A stretch of 64,000 nt of DNA, taken from contig JBKHYJ010000073.1 of the NCBI GenBank assembly GCA_046565505.1, positions 8,082 through 72,081 of the forward strand, in the 5' to 3' direction. Below, in pieces: positions 49,431-57,667 of this stretch (its first letter is position 1; every line of letters starts with the position of its first letter). This DNA comes from JBKHYJ01 sp046565505. Its GTDB lineage: Bacteria; Acidobacteriota; Blastocatellia; UBA7656. Made by a program: the position numbers and the translations under genes. The notes under the pieces were generated by a model. The model was not told the DNA's origin and did no database searches. It worked only from the letters and a program-made list of their open reading frames with translations.

Positions 49431-49901
49431 TTATTTCCCGGTGGCCCTGGCCTTCTCGGCCGCCCTATCCGACTTCTGGCAGTCGGAGCAGATGCCGAAT
49501 ATGCGGTGGCTGTGGTGCAGAGGTTTGAATCGGTAGCGGCGGACGATCTCGTCCTGTAGCTGCTCTATCTGCTCGCTGTAGAATTCGATCAGCGCGCCGC
49601 ACTGCGTGCAGATGAGATGATCGTGATGCGTATGCTTGTAGTCATGCTCGTAGAGCGTGCGCCCGTCATGGAACTCAAGCTCGCGCGCGAGCCCGCAATC
49701 TTTGAGCAGCTTCAGCGTGCGATAAACAGTCGTAAATCCGACCGATGGGTCTTTGGATTTGATAATCGCGTAGAGGTCTTCGCTTGATACATGCCCTTCG
49801 GTGTCGAGAAAAACATCCAGTATCAGATCACGCTGCGAAGTCCGCTTCAGTCGCTCGCGCTTGAGGTGATTATGAAAGATTTCGATCTCTTCACGGTCCA
49901 T
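49431..49901 (-). CDS. fur: Fur-family metal-responsive repressor
   Basis: 156 residues. The winged helix LKRTSQRDLILDVFLDTEGH with VGFTTVYRTLKLLKDCGLAR is followed by the dimer/metal domain with HxH (YKHTHHDHLICTQCGALIEF), CxxC at CTQC and CSDC, and the Glu/His of the regulatory site. All features of iron-type Fur. It lies directly downstream of the porin-FMN-ApbE operon (with a terminator between) and is likely the regulator acting on the Fur box at 54454. Confidence 0.93.
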   Translation of the reverse strand: MDREEIEIFHNHLKRERLKRTSQRDLILDVFLDTEGHVSSEDLYAIIKSKDPSVGFTTVYRTLKLLKDCGLARELEFHDGRTLYEHDYKHTHHDHLICTQCGALIEFYSEQIEQLQDEIVRRYRFKPLHHSHRIFGICSDCQKSDRAAEKARATGK

Positions 49902-49921
49902 AGATTGCCCAGCTAAGAATG

Positions 49922-49949
49922 ATTATACACGGGTAAATTGAACTCTCAA
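49922..49949 (-). promoter_or_regulatory. fur promoter with partial Fur-box-like overlap
   Basis: On the minus strand TTGAGA (49949-49944), 16 bases, perfect TATAAT (49927-49922), 21 bases before the ATG. The -10 continues into TATAATCATTCTTA, which resembles half of the Fur consensus, so autoregulation is plausible. Confidence 0.7.
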
Positions 49950-50022
49950 AACTTTACTTATCGGCGGGTGACCGGGGGAAACCGACACGTCTGCGCGGGC
50001 GGGCTTGCGCCAGCGGCGGCGC

Positions 50023-50057
50023 AAAAAAATAAGGGCCGGTATTACACGCCGGCCCTT
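50023..50057 (-). terminator. Terminator of the porin-FMN-ApbE-membrane protein operon
   Basis: AAGGGCCGG / CCGGCCCTT with a 9-nt loop; on the minus strand the stem is followed by ATTTTTTTGC. It lies 72 bases after the last gene and before fur. Confidence 0.9.
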
Positions 50058-50129
50058 TATGAGCTGCTGTTGCGCTTACAAGGAGACGATAATTCCGTGT
50101 GGCCTGTTACTGTAACCCCGCCGCGGCGG

Positions 50130-50765
50130 TCAATCCGCAGCGTATCGCTCGCTCACTTTCGGGCGGGGCCGCCCGGCGGCTCGCCTCGCCCTCGCGGGCA
50201 TCCACATATCCCACAGGGGGACGAAGATGAGCGGCACCGCAGATATTGCCAGCGCCGCGGCCGCCGCCATCATCATCGGCGCAAACCTTACCGACACGTA
50301 GCGCACGAGCCAGGGCGTGGCGAGCATGCCGGCCACCCCGCCGAATGACAGCGCGTAGGTGAGCACCTTCGCCCAGTTCGCCAGCCGCGTACGCATCACG
50401 AAATGGCAGAGCACAAGAATGATGATTGGCATCTCGAATATGTGGGGGTGCGTGACGTCAAGCAGCGCGCTGTAGGTGTTCATCCTCGCCACCATCGCGG
50501 GCGGCTCGGCGGCGGCCTCCGTCGCGCCTTCTCCCGCGGCGGCCTCGTCGTAGATTCCGCCCGCGCCCGTCACCGCAGGTGCTGACTCCGCGGGGGCGTC
50601 CGCCACGTCCGGGCCATAACGCTCTACGACTCCGTTCGGCACCCGGCCGACTTTATCGTAGACGTTCAGGAGCGCCACCGTGAATGAGCCGACCATGAAG
50701 AGCATGAAGAAGGTTATCAAAATCTTGGTGCTGGTTTCACTGCGATGTAATGGGTAGGGTGTCAT
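50130..50765 (-). CDS. Small membrane protein with paired His, last gene of Fur-box operon
   Basis: 211 residues, ATG 50765. One helix (residues 15-35), an exported-looking Ala/Glu-rich segment (50-95), then three helices (110-124, 132-152, 162-183). H106, H108 (DVTHPHIFEMP) and H121 (LVLCHF) sit at or within helix 2, positions that could hold heme or metal. I recognise no named family. Its place after the flavinylated FMN-binding protein and ApbE suggests a membrane electron-transfer partner; this is inference. The C-terminus is basic and cytoplasmic. Confidence 0.7.
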   Translation of the reverse strand: MTPYPLHRSETSTKILITFFMLFMVGSFTVALLNVYDKVGRVPNGVVERYGPDVADAPAESAPAVTGAGGIYDEAAAGEGATEAAAEPPAMVARMNTYSALLDVTHPHIFEMPIIILVLCHFVMRTRLANWAKVLTYALSFGGVAGMLATPWLVRYVSVRFAPMMMAAAAALAISAVPLIFVPLWDMWMPARARRAAGRPRPKVSERYAAD

Positions 50766-50802
50766 TACCTTCGGTCCCTTTCTTATGAGCGGAGCTATGA
50801 AT

Positions 50803-51903
50803 TCACTCGACGAATTTTTTCATCCCGCGGCTCATCGCCCGCCGCCAATGACCTGTTCCCGAGCGGTAAAAAATTATGGCTTCGGCGCCGGGGAATCCGG
50901 CTAAGAGTCCGAGCCCTTCGGCCACGGGCAGGATCGTAAGCGGCTTCGAGAGGGCCTCGGCGACGGTCGCGTTCGGCGCCACGACTGTAACCGCCCTCGC
51001 GATACGGGCGGGCATCCCCGTGCGCGGGTCGATTATATGGTTGACCGCCCGGCCCGCGACTCTGCTCGAATGCTCGTAGGAACCCGATGAGCTTATCGCC
51101 ATGTCGCTCAACCGCAGCATGAGCTGCGCGCGTGCCGGGCGGCGAGGGTCTCGGACCGCGACGCCCCACGGGCCGCCATCCGGGTCATTGCCCAGCGCGT
51201 AGATGGAGCTTTCGCCGAAGTTGATGAACGCCCGGGCGACGCCCTCGCCGCGCAGCGCTCCGGCCATCTTATCTACGCAATAGCCCTTGGCTATACCGTT
51301 GAAATCCAGCTCAACCCCGTCGGACAGGGCCGTAATAGCTTGAGCCTTTGAATCTACGGCCAGGAGTGACGAACCCACGCGACCGCGCGCGGCGCGAATC
51401 TCATCGACTCGCGGCCACTGCTTACGTATCGCGGCTTCTCTCCAGAGCCGTACGAGCGGGCCTACGGTTACATCAAAAGCGCCTTTCGTCTGCCCCGAGA
51501 ATCGCTGAGACAGCGAGGCCAGTTCGATCATTTCAGCGGGCGCGGGGAACGGCGCGCCCCTGCGGCCCAAACGATTGAATCGAGAAACGGGGCTATCAGG
51601 CTTAAAGGTGCTGAACACTTCGTCATGATGGCGCGCAATGTCGAACAGGGCGGCGAACAGCCGGCCGTTTGAATCAATGCTCGGCATCTGGATTTCGAGC
51701 ATCGTACCCATCACGTAATGCATCCTGGCTGCCCAGAGAGGCTTTGAGATGTCCGCGCGGCACCCATCAGATTTATGCGCGAGCGACGTCGTGAAGAGGA
51801 CTGCCGCCATCAGGCACGCCAGTATGAGGCGGCCGCCGGCCCCCGGCCCGCCTTCCGAGCGCGAGTTCGATGAGGCCGGCCATGATACAGAGCGGTAAGC
51901 CAT
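50803..51903 (-). CDS. apbE: FAD:protein FMN transferase (ApbE)
   Basis: 366 residues with a signal anchor (ILACLMAAVLFTTSLA). ApbE landmarks: MGTMLEIQMPSIDSN, FSTFKPDSPVSRFNR, GAFDVTVGPLVRLW, ELDFNGIAKGYCVDKM, NFGESSIYALGN, SGSYEHSSRVAGRAVNHIID with PRTGMPARIARAVTVVAP. It attaches FMN covalently to Thr/Ser of FMN-binding domains in the periplasm; its likely substrate is encoded next to it, seven bases away. Part of the Fur-box operon. Confidence 0.93.
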   Translation of the reverse strand: MAYRSVSWPASSNSRSEGGPGAGGRLILACLMAAVLFTTSLAHKSDGCRADISKPLWAARMHYVMGTMLEIQMPSIDSNGRLFAALFDIARHHDEVFSTFKPDSPVSRFNRLGRRGAPFPAPAEMIELASLSQRFSGQTKGAFDVTVGPLVRLWREAAIRKQWPRVDEIRAARGRVGSSLLAVDSKAQAITALSDGVELDFNGIAKGYCVDKMAGALRGEGVARAFINFGESSIYALGNDPDGGPWGVAVRDPRRPARAQLMLRLSDMAISSSGSYEHSSRVAGRAVNHIIDPRTGMPARIARAVTVVAPNATVAEALSKPLTILPVAEGLGLLAGFPGAEAIIFYRSGTGHWRRAMSRGMKKFVE

Positions 51904-51910
51904 GCGTGCG

Positions 51911-52528
51911 CTACCCTTTCATCACCGTTAGCTGAATTACGGCGAGCGCCTTGCGCACGCCCGTAGCCATCGCGCGCACGGAAAGCGTGGCCCCGGTGAT
52001 ATTGCGTATGTCGCCCTGGCCCCGAATCGGGTCGCCTAGCGACTTGCCTTTGAATTGCCGCGTGAATGCCGGGTAACGGACCTCCCCGCCGCGCGTTTCT
52101 CTGTAAGTCATCACGGCCACGTCTTTCACCTCGCCGCCGGGGGTTGCCGCGACTATGTAGGTGATGGGGCGGTCACGCCCTATCTCCTCGCACACTATCG
52201 CGTAACCTATAATCTCGCCCCCCCGCCTGGCGACGTAGGCGTAGTAAAACGGCTCCCAGATCGAAGGCTTGCGGCCGACGAGTCGTAACACCTCGGCGCG
52301 CAGTTCGGCGGTCGAAGTGATCTTACGCTGCTCGAAAGAATCGGCCTCCGGGAAGACGGCTTTCGGCGCTTGTTCGAGCGTAAGAAAAGTCTGGGCCTCA
52401 GCCGCCTGCGCGCTCAACGTCGCGCAGGCGGCTGAGGCCGCTATCAAAAGAACTGCCTTCAACGCGCGGCCCTGCGCAAAGCGCGAGGCCGCTCGCCTTA
52501 TACTGATTCTGAGTGTTGCATGGAACAT
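51911..52528 (-). CDS. Periplasmic FMN-binding domain protein (ApbE substrate)
   Basis: 205 residues: signal peptide to about 45 (VLLIAASAACATLSAQAAEA), then an FMN-binding domain with the flavinylation motif GDIRNITGATLSVRAM, where the Thr in GAT(L)S is the expected attachment site. VVAATPGGEVKDVAVMTYRE and RQFKGKSLGDPI match RnfG/NqrC-type FMN domains. It would carry electrons in the periplasm. It lies between the porin and apbE with small gaps, so the three are co-transcribed. Confidence 0.9.
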   Translation of the reverse strand: MFHATLRISIRRAASRFAQGRALKAVLLIAASAACATLSAQAAEAQTFLTLEQAPKAVFPEADSFEQRKITSTAELRAEVLRLVGRKPSIWEPFYYAYVARRGGEIIGYAIVCEEIGRDRPITYIVAATPGGEVKDVAVMTYRETRGGEVRYPAFTRQFKGKSLGDPIRGQGDIRNITGATLSVRAMATGVRKALAVIQLTVMKG

Positions 52529-52567
52529 AATTAAGCTCGCCTTAGTCCGGCCGCGGCGCGGCGGGCT

Positions 52568-54421
52568 TCAAAACCCGAGCGCCACACCTATCATGAAAGC
52601 GCCGAACGAGCGGTCGGCCGCGCGACCGAGCCCGAGCGTGTCGGGGAAGATGAGCGTGCTGCCGCCGCGTCGCTGGTTGCGCTGGTAAGCGAAGCTGATC
52701 GGGACGGATGAAACAGGGCGATAAGTCAGCCCTAATGTAACGCGGTCCTGGCTCAGATTTTCCACATCTAAATCTCCGCCCGCGCCGCGCGCGAATGAAA
52801 ACTCGCGCACGAGCTTGTTGTACCAGACTCTCTCGTAGCGAATGATCGGGATCAACTGCGGGTCGCTGAAGCCCTCGCCCCAAAACGACTGCTTCAGCCA
52901 GTCCGGCCGCCAACGGTATTTGAGATCGAACCAGAACCCGTGGCGGCGGTCCGTGAAGGGGCCTTTCAGCCCGACTTCGACCTCGGTCTCCGTCTCGTTT
53001 AATTCGTCTTCGGTCGAAGAGTTCACCAGGTTGCGTGCGATGTCATTCAGCACGCGCTGCATCTTACCGAACTTGGTGTAGATGAACTCGCCCTCGCCCT
53101 CAAAGTTCCCGGCGGTGAATTTGCCATCCACGCCGAGCGAATTTATGTAGGCCGAAGTCTGTAAGAATTTCGGCGTGTATTTGCCGTGGTAGCCCGAGAA
53201 CGCAATCTCGTTGCCTACGCGCGGGCTGACGCCTAGCCGCCAGGTGACGGCGCTGGCCGCGCGGCTGCCATTGACCGGGCCGGAATCGAAACCTATCTCG
53301 GGCTCGAATTCAATCTTGGTCTTATCGTCGCGCACCGCGATGACCTGCTCTAAAGCGAAGTCCAGCGACACGCCGTTGACGACGTAGAATTGATAATTGA
53401 TGAACCCTTTACCGATTGGCTTTGACCCTATCAGCCCCGCGCCCGCCTCGCTCCAGGCGGACTTGACTGGCAGCGCCGGTGCGTCCCTGTCGATGAGGGT
53501 CCGGCGCGGGATGTCCCAGTAATCGTCGTCATGCAGTATGTTGAAGCGACCGAGCGGCGGCAGGATGATTCCGCCGCGCACGGCCAAGTTTTTGGTCAGG
53601 TCGTATTGAACCCAAAATTGCTCCAGCTTTATCTCGCTGCCATCCTGCCCTTCTAACTCTTGAATGAACCGCGTGCCCGCCAGACGGCTCTGACCGCCGC
53701 GATTCTCGGGGATGGCCGTGCGCTCGATTTCTATCTTGCCGAAACGCTCCAGCTCTAACTCCGTGTAGAAGCGCAGGCGCTCGACGGGGGTGACGTCTGC
53801 GGTCAGGACGAGACGGCGAATATCAAATCCGTTCGAGCTGCGCCTCGCGACGGGAAGATCGCCGACGCGCTGGAGCTTGTCGAGGCTGTTGGTCTCAAAT
53901 CTGAAAGAACCGTATCCGCCGATGCGCACGCTGTCGCCGAACACGCCGCGGGCGTATCGCGTCCCCTGGCCGCCGGCGGCCCCCGTGCCGTAAAGCCCCT
54001 GGTCCGTCTGCCCGCGGCCGGGGAGGGATTTTTCTTGTGGCTCCTGTGAGTCGTGTGGCTTCTGCGCCAGAGGCTTCTCGGCCTGTTGTGCAGCAGCCGC
54101 CGTTTCCGCCTCTGTAGGCGTGGTCACCCCCGCAGGTGAAGGCGACGCCGGTTGCGGGGCTTGACCCGCCGCCGCTTGACGCTCTTTGACGAGCGTTTCT
54201 ACCAACGCCCTTAACCGTTCCACCTCATTCCTAAGTCGCTCTACTTCGCTTCGTGTGGCGGCCTCGCCCTCCGCGGCGGCGCCCTTCTTTTCTACAGCCG
54301 GCCCTTCTTTAACCAACCCCGCATCATAAACGCCGGCCAGAGCGGCCGGGGAGGCGGTCAGGATCGTTGCCAGAACTACACTCACCCGCATCGACGGGCC
54401 AAGTATTTTTCGGAGCATCAT
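52568..54421 (-). CDS. Outer-membrane porin, phosphate-selective porin (OprP)-like
   Basis: 617 residues. A signal peptide (ATILTASPAALA) is followed by a trimerisation-type coiled coil (TRSEVERLRNEVERLRALVE), a Pro/Gln linker, and a beta-barrel of OprP/OprO type (RIGGYGSFRFETNS; LVLTADVTPVERLRFYTELE; EQFWVQYDLTKNLAVRGGII; FIGVALGF-type C-terminal aromatic residue). First gene of the Fur-box operon, so iron-responsive. The substrate is unknown; iron chelates or phosphate are possible. Confidence 0.88.
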   Translation of the reverse strand: MMLRKILGPSMRVSVVLATILTASPAALAGVYDAGLVKEGPAVEKKGAAAEGEAATRSEVERLRNEVERLRALVETLVKERQAAAGQAPQPASPSPAGVTTPTEAETAAAAQQAEKPLAQKPHDSQEPQEKSLPGRGQTDQGLYGTGAAGGQGTRYARGVFGDSVRIGGYGSFRFETNSLDKLQRVGDLPVARRSSNGFDIRRLVLTADVTPVERLRFYTELELERFGKIEIERTAIPENRGGQSRLAGTRFIQELEGQDGSEIKLEQFWVQYDLTKNLAVRGGIILPPLGRFNILHDDDYWDIPRRTLIDRDAPALPVKSAWSEAGAGLIGSKPIGKGFINYQFYVVNGVSLDFALEQVIAVRDDKTKIEFEPEIGFDSGPVNGSRAASAVTWRLGVSPRVGNEIAFSGYHGKYTPKFLQTSAYINSLGVDGKFTAGNFEGEGEFIYTKFGKMQRVLNDIARNLVNSSTEDELNETETEVEVGLKGPFTDRRHGFWFDLKYRWRPDWLKQSFWGEGFSDPQLIPIIRYERVWYNKLVREFSFARGAGGDLDVENLSQDRVTLGLTYRPVSSVPISFAYQRNQRRGGSTLIFPDTLGLGRAADRSFGAFMIGVALGF

Positions 54422-54453
54422 CTTTCCTCTCGTTCAAGCATGTGGAATTAATA

Positions 54454-54470
54454 TTGAAAATCATTTTCAA
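54454..54470. promoter_or_regulatory. Fur box
   Basis: TTGAAAATCATTTTCAA is a perfect 17-bp palindrome (single central C) fitting the Fur consensus core (AATGATAATCATT with relaxed arms). It lies about 10 bases downstream of the -10 of the porin operon promoter, overlapping the expected transcription start, where a bound repressor would block initiation. Confidence 0.8.
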
Positions 54471-54479
54471 AACAGGGCG

Positions 54480-54508
54480 AGTATACGAGAGTAGTAAGAG
54501 GCTGTCAA
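54480..54508 (-). promoter_or_regulatory. Sigma70 promoter of the porin-FMN-ApbE operon
   Basis: On the minus strand TTGACA (54508-54503), 17 bases, TATACT (54485-54480). It is followed at once by the Fur box and, 59 bases further, by the porin ATG. Confidence 0.85.
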
Positions 54509-54656
54509 GAAACTTCTTGAGGCGCCCGCGCGGCGGGGAGCGAAAGGCTATGGCGGTTGATTTCATTTGTGGCTGTGGTTTATTCTCGTTAAGACCTGTG
54601 AAGCTACGGCCCCGGCCCGGCGGGCGTTTTTAAGGAGGCAGGCATACAAAAAAACA

Positions 54657-55571
54657 ATGCTAACTAAATCCGTTCTCGTTTACCTCTCCAACAGGCAGGG
54701 CGTCAAAAGTTTTCTCACCCGATTCAAATCCTTCAATAACGTGACACGCCGCTTCGTCGCGGGCGAAGAACTTCCCGAGGCCATCGAGGCCGTGCGCCAG
54801 CTAAACCGCAAGAATATCTCAGCCTCGTTCGACCACCTGGGCGAATCCATCTCGTCGGAAGCCGAGACGCGCGAGGAGGTGAAAGAGTACATCCGCGTGT
54901 TCGACAATATCGCGAGCAACGCGCTCGACTCTAACGCCTCGGTGAAGCTGACGCAGTTGGGGCTTGATATAGACGAAAAGCTTTGTTACGAGAACGCGCG
55001 AGCCGTAGTCGAAGCCGCTAGCAAGTACAAAAACTTTGTTCGGATAGACATGGAAGATTCGACCAGGACCGACGGCACGCTCAAGATATTCACGCGCTTG
55101 AGGCACGAATTCGATAACGTCGGCATAGTCATCCAGTCCTACCTCTACCGCAGCGAGAAGGACGTGGAGGATATGTTGAAAATAGGCGCGAGAATCAGGC
55201 TGTGTAAGGGCGCCTACAACGAGCCCGAATCCGTCGCCTTTCAGCAGAAGAGCGACGTTGACGCCAACTACGTCAAGCTCATGAAGATACTTCTTACTTC
55301 GAGCATCTATCACGGAATAGCCACCCACGACGAGAAGATGATAGCCGCCACCAGGGCGTTCGCGGCGGAGAAGGGAATAACGCCCGACAAGTACGAGTTC
55401 CAGATGCTGTACGGCATCAGGCGGGACTTGCAGGAGGGGCTTATTGGCGAAGGGTATCGCACGCGGGTTTACGTGCCGTATGGCTACTACTGGTACCCTT
55501 ACTTCATGCGAAGGCTGGCGGAACGCCCGGCGAACGTCTGGTTTATTTTGAAGAACATCATGAGGGGGTGA
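54657..55571 (+). CDS. Proline dehydrogenase
   Basis: 304 residues from ATG 54657, aligning with the start of single-domain PRODH enzymes of Thermus type (upstream in-frame codons are ignored). Motifs: SASFDHLGESI, SVKLTQLGLDID, FVRIDMEDSTRTDGTL, VGIVIQSYLYRSEKDVEDM, RLCKGAYNEPESVAFQ, IATHDEKMI, YEFQMLYGIR, VYVPYGYYWYPYFMRRLAER. The FAD and proline sites are intact. It oxidises proline to pyrroline-5-carboxylate. An AAGGAGG lies 17 bases before the ATG, further than usual. No P5C dehydrogenase is adjacent. Confidence 0.93.
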   Translation: MLTKSVLVYLSNRQGVKSFLTRFKSFNNVTRRFVAGEELPEAIEAVRQLNRKNISASFDHLGESISSEAETREEVKEYIRVFDNIASNALDSNASVKLTQLGLDIDEKLCYENARAVVEAASKYKNFVRIDMEDSTRTDGTLKIFTRLRHEFDNVGIVIQSYLYRSEKDVEDMLKIGARIRLCKGAYNEPESVAFQQKSDVDANYVKLMKILLTSSIYHGIATHDEKMIAATRAFAAEKGITPDKYEFQMLYGIRRDLQEGLIGEGYRTRVYVPYGYYWYPYFMRRLAERPANVWFILKNIMRG

Positions 55572-55613
55572 GGTCCGCGCCGCGCAGCCTGTCATCTGGC
55601 GCGCGGTCCCGGC

Positions 55614-55659
55614 GGAAAAACGGAGGGCCGCTTCATGCGAAGCGGCCCTCCGTTTTTCC
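55614..55659. terminator. Bidirectional intrinsic terminator
   Basis: A perfect 21-bp stem (GGAAAAACGGAGGGCCGCTTC and complement would be too long to show fully; arms at 55614-55634 and 55639-55659) with a 4-nt loop and A5/T5 flanks on both strands, between convergent proline dehydrogenase and CtpA-like genes. Confidence 0.93.
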
Positions 55660-55682
55660 GCCTCAGTTCTGCCGGGCTGCGG

Positions 55683-57011
55683 TTAAGTCGCGAGCCGGGC
55701 CTCGCGGACGGCAATGCCCGAAACGGGCGCCTTCAGGTTGGCGGCTCGCTTTTGCGCGGCCTGGCCCTTCGCCGTGGCCTGTTTGACGACCTCGAACGCT
55801 TTCTTCAACTGAACATCTTCGACAGGCTGCGCGGGCTTGGGCGGAGTCACTTGAGGCTGCTGCTCAGGTTTTTCCGCGGCCGCGTCTTCGTCATCGTCGC
55901 CCTCGGGCAGTATCACCTCCGCTTCGACCGGGCGCTCAACCTTGACGGTCGGAGTGATGGGCTCTTCCATAAATGCTTTGCCGGTCGCAGGCGCGTACTT
56001 GGCAGTCGTGAGGAGCAACGCGCCGCCGTCGGAGAGCGGGAATAGCTGTTGCTCGGACCCCGCCCCGAATGAGCGTTCGCCCACGACCTCGCCGCGCTTC
56101 TGGTCCCTGACGGCAGCCGCGACGATCTCGGCCGGCCCCGCCGTGCTGCGGTCGACGACGACCGCGAGCGGGCCATTGAATACGACCTTGCCAGCGTCGG
56201 CGGCGAACGCCTGTGTCTCTTTATCCCCTTTGCCTAGCACCCTGGCCAGAGTGCCCGAGCCGATGAAGAGGTTCGCCACGGCCACGCCTTCTTGAATCTT
56301 CCCGTTCGCCGCGCCGCGCAGGTCCAGGACTACCTTCTGCGCGCCTTTAGAGATGAGATCGTTCAACTGCGCCTTCACCTCTGCCGCCTTGCCGTCGGCC
56401 ATGCTTGTGATCTTCAGGTAGCCGATGCCCGGCTCTTCCACGCGCGATTCGATTGCAGGCATAGAAAACTTGGCGCGCGGCACGGTGACTTTGCGCGACT
56501 GCCCCTGGTGCAATATGCGAAGCTCGACCGAGGTGCCCGGCTGCCCGGTCATAAGCTGTTCGATGTCGTAGAGGCTCAAATCCCGCGAGGGGACCTTGCC
56601 GACGTACTCGATGAAGTCGCCCGGCTTTATCCCTACCTGTTCGGCCGGAGAGCCTTTCACCACCGAGAGTATGTAAGCATACCCGCCCACCTTCGACAGT
56701 ATCATGCCCGTCTCGGCGCGGTTCGCCTTCGGGTCGTACTGCTTGACCTGTTCAGGAGTCAGGTACGCGCTGTAAGGATCAAGCCCCTCGGCAAGCCCGC
56801 GAAGACTGCCTATCCGGACCTTCTCGAGGTCCGGCTGCTCGACGTAATCACGTATGATGTGGCTCAGCACCTCATCAAAAATTTGCAGTTGACCATATTG
56901 GCTGCCGCGCGCCACCACCTGGCCCGACTTCGACATGAAGCTGCCGACGATCGCATAAAAGGCGATGACCGTGGAAAACACGACAATAGCTATCTTGGTT
57001 TTGAACCGCAT
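55683..57011 (-). CDS. S41 CtpA-like protein lacking the catalytic Ser-Lys dyad
   Basis: 442 residues from ATG 57011 (AAGGAG upstream). A signal anchor (AIVVFSTVIAFYAIVGSFM), the N-terminal helical cap (YGQLQIFDEVLSHIIRDYVE), a PDZ domain (about 105-185; VVKGSPAEQVGIKPGDFIEY) and the S41 fold (IGYLKITSMADGKAAEVKAQ; VVLDLRGAANG) are all present. But the catalytic stretch reads VVVDRSTAGPAEIVA in place of N-GSASAsEI, putting Gly292 at the Ser position, and GERSFGAGSEQ has Ala317 where the Lys of TFGKGSVQ belongs. The Gly-to-Ala spacing of 25 equals the usual Ser-Lys spacing. It is predicted inactive, perhaps a scaffold. Confidence 0.88.
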   Translation of the reverse strand: MRFKTKIAIVVFSTVIAFYAIVGSFMSKSGQVVARGSQYGQLQIFDEVLSHIIRDYVEQPDLEKVRIGSLRGLAEGLDPYSAYLTPEQVKQYDPKANRAETGMILSKVGGYAYILSVVKGSPAEQVGIKPGDFIEYVGKVPSRDLSLYDIEQLMTGQPGTSVELRILHQGQSRKVTVPRAKFSMPAIESRVEEPGIGYLKITSMADGKAAEVKAQLNDLISKGAQKVVLDLRGAANGKIQEGVAVANLFIGSGTLARVLGKGDKETQAFAADAGKVVFNGPLAVVVDRSTAGPAEIVAAAVRDQKRGEVVGERSFGAGSEQQLFPLSDGGALLLTTAKYAPATGKAFMEEPITPTVKVERPVEAEVILPEGDDDEDAAAEKPEQQPQVTPPKPAQPVEDVQLKKAFEVVKQATAKGQAAQKRAANLKAPVSGIAVREARLAT

Positions 57012-57247
57012 CAGGTACTCCTTAGTGGGCTTAATCCGCAATCAATATTAACCCGTAGCGCAAGCCCGGCGCAAGATTAGGTTAAAGGCCGCGCCCCGGT
57101 GCGGCACGCCAGGGCCGGGCGACTCTTAGGGCTGCAAGGCCTTGCCGGCCCGGCCTCAGCCTTTGATCATGCCCTGACCCATAAACCTGCCCCGGGTAAC
57201 CCGCCTTCGTTGACATGCCGCGAGACGGATTTCTATACTTTAGGTCA

Positions 57248-57667
57248 ATGCGCGTGCTCGCCATAGACCTCGGCAGTAAGAGAATAGGGATTGCCGTATC
57301 GGACGGACTCGGGATCACGGTCCGGCCCGTCGAAACGATTCGCAGGTCGAACCGCGAGCGCGATATTGCGCGGTTAAAGTTTCTGGTTGAAGACCTCGAA
57401 GCCGAGGCGGTGGTCGTCGGACTGCCGCTCAGGATGGATGGCACCACGGGCGACGCGGCGCGCGCGGCCCTGCGGTTCGTCGAGGTGTTGCAAGAGAGGC
57501 TGGACGTTCCTGTCCTCACCCAAGACGAACGGCTGACCAGCTACGAGGCCGAACAGATGATGATCGAGCGCGGTCTGGGGCGCGAAGAGAGGCGTGCGCG
57601 GTCCGACGAGTTCGCCGCGATGCTGATCTTGCAGGACTACTTATCGACTACCAAGACGAAAAATTGA
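57248..57667 (+). CDS. ruvX: RuvX/YqgF Holliday-junction resolvase-like protein
   Basis: 139 residues from ATG 57248. RNase H-like fold: VLAIDLGSKRIGIAVSDGLG, AEAVVVGLPLRMDGT, VLTQDERLTSYEAEQMM and RSDEFAAMLILQDYL, with the expected acidic residues. In bacteria it processes rRNA 5' ends or resolves recombination junctions. The stop overlaps the TTG start of mltG, so they are translationally coupled. Confidence 0.94.
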   Translation: MRVLAIDLGSKRIGIAVSDGLGITVRPVETIRRSNRERDIARLKFLVEDLEAEAVVVGLPLRMDGTTGDAARAALRFVEVLQERLDVPVLTQDERLTSYEAEQMMIERGLGREERRARSDEFAAMLILQDYLSTTKTKN

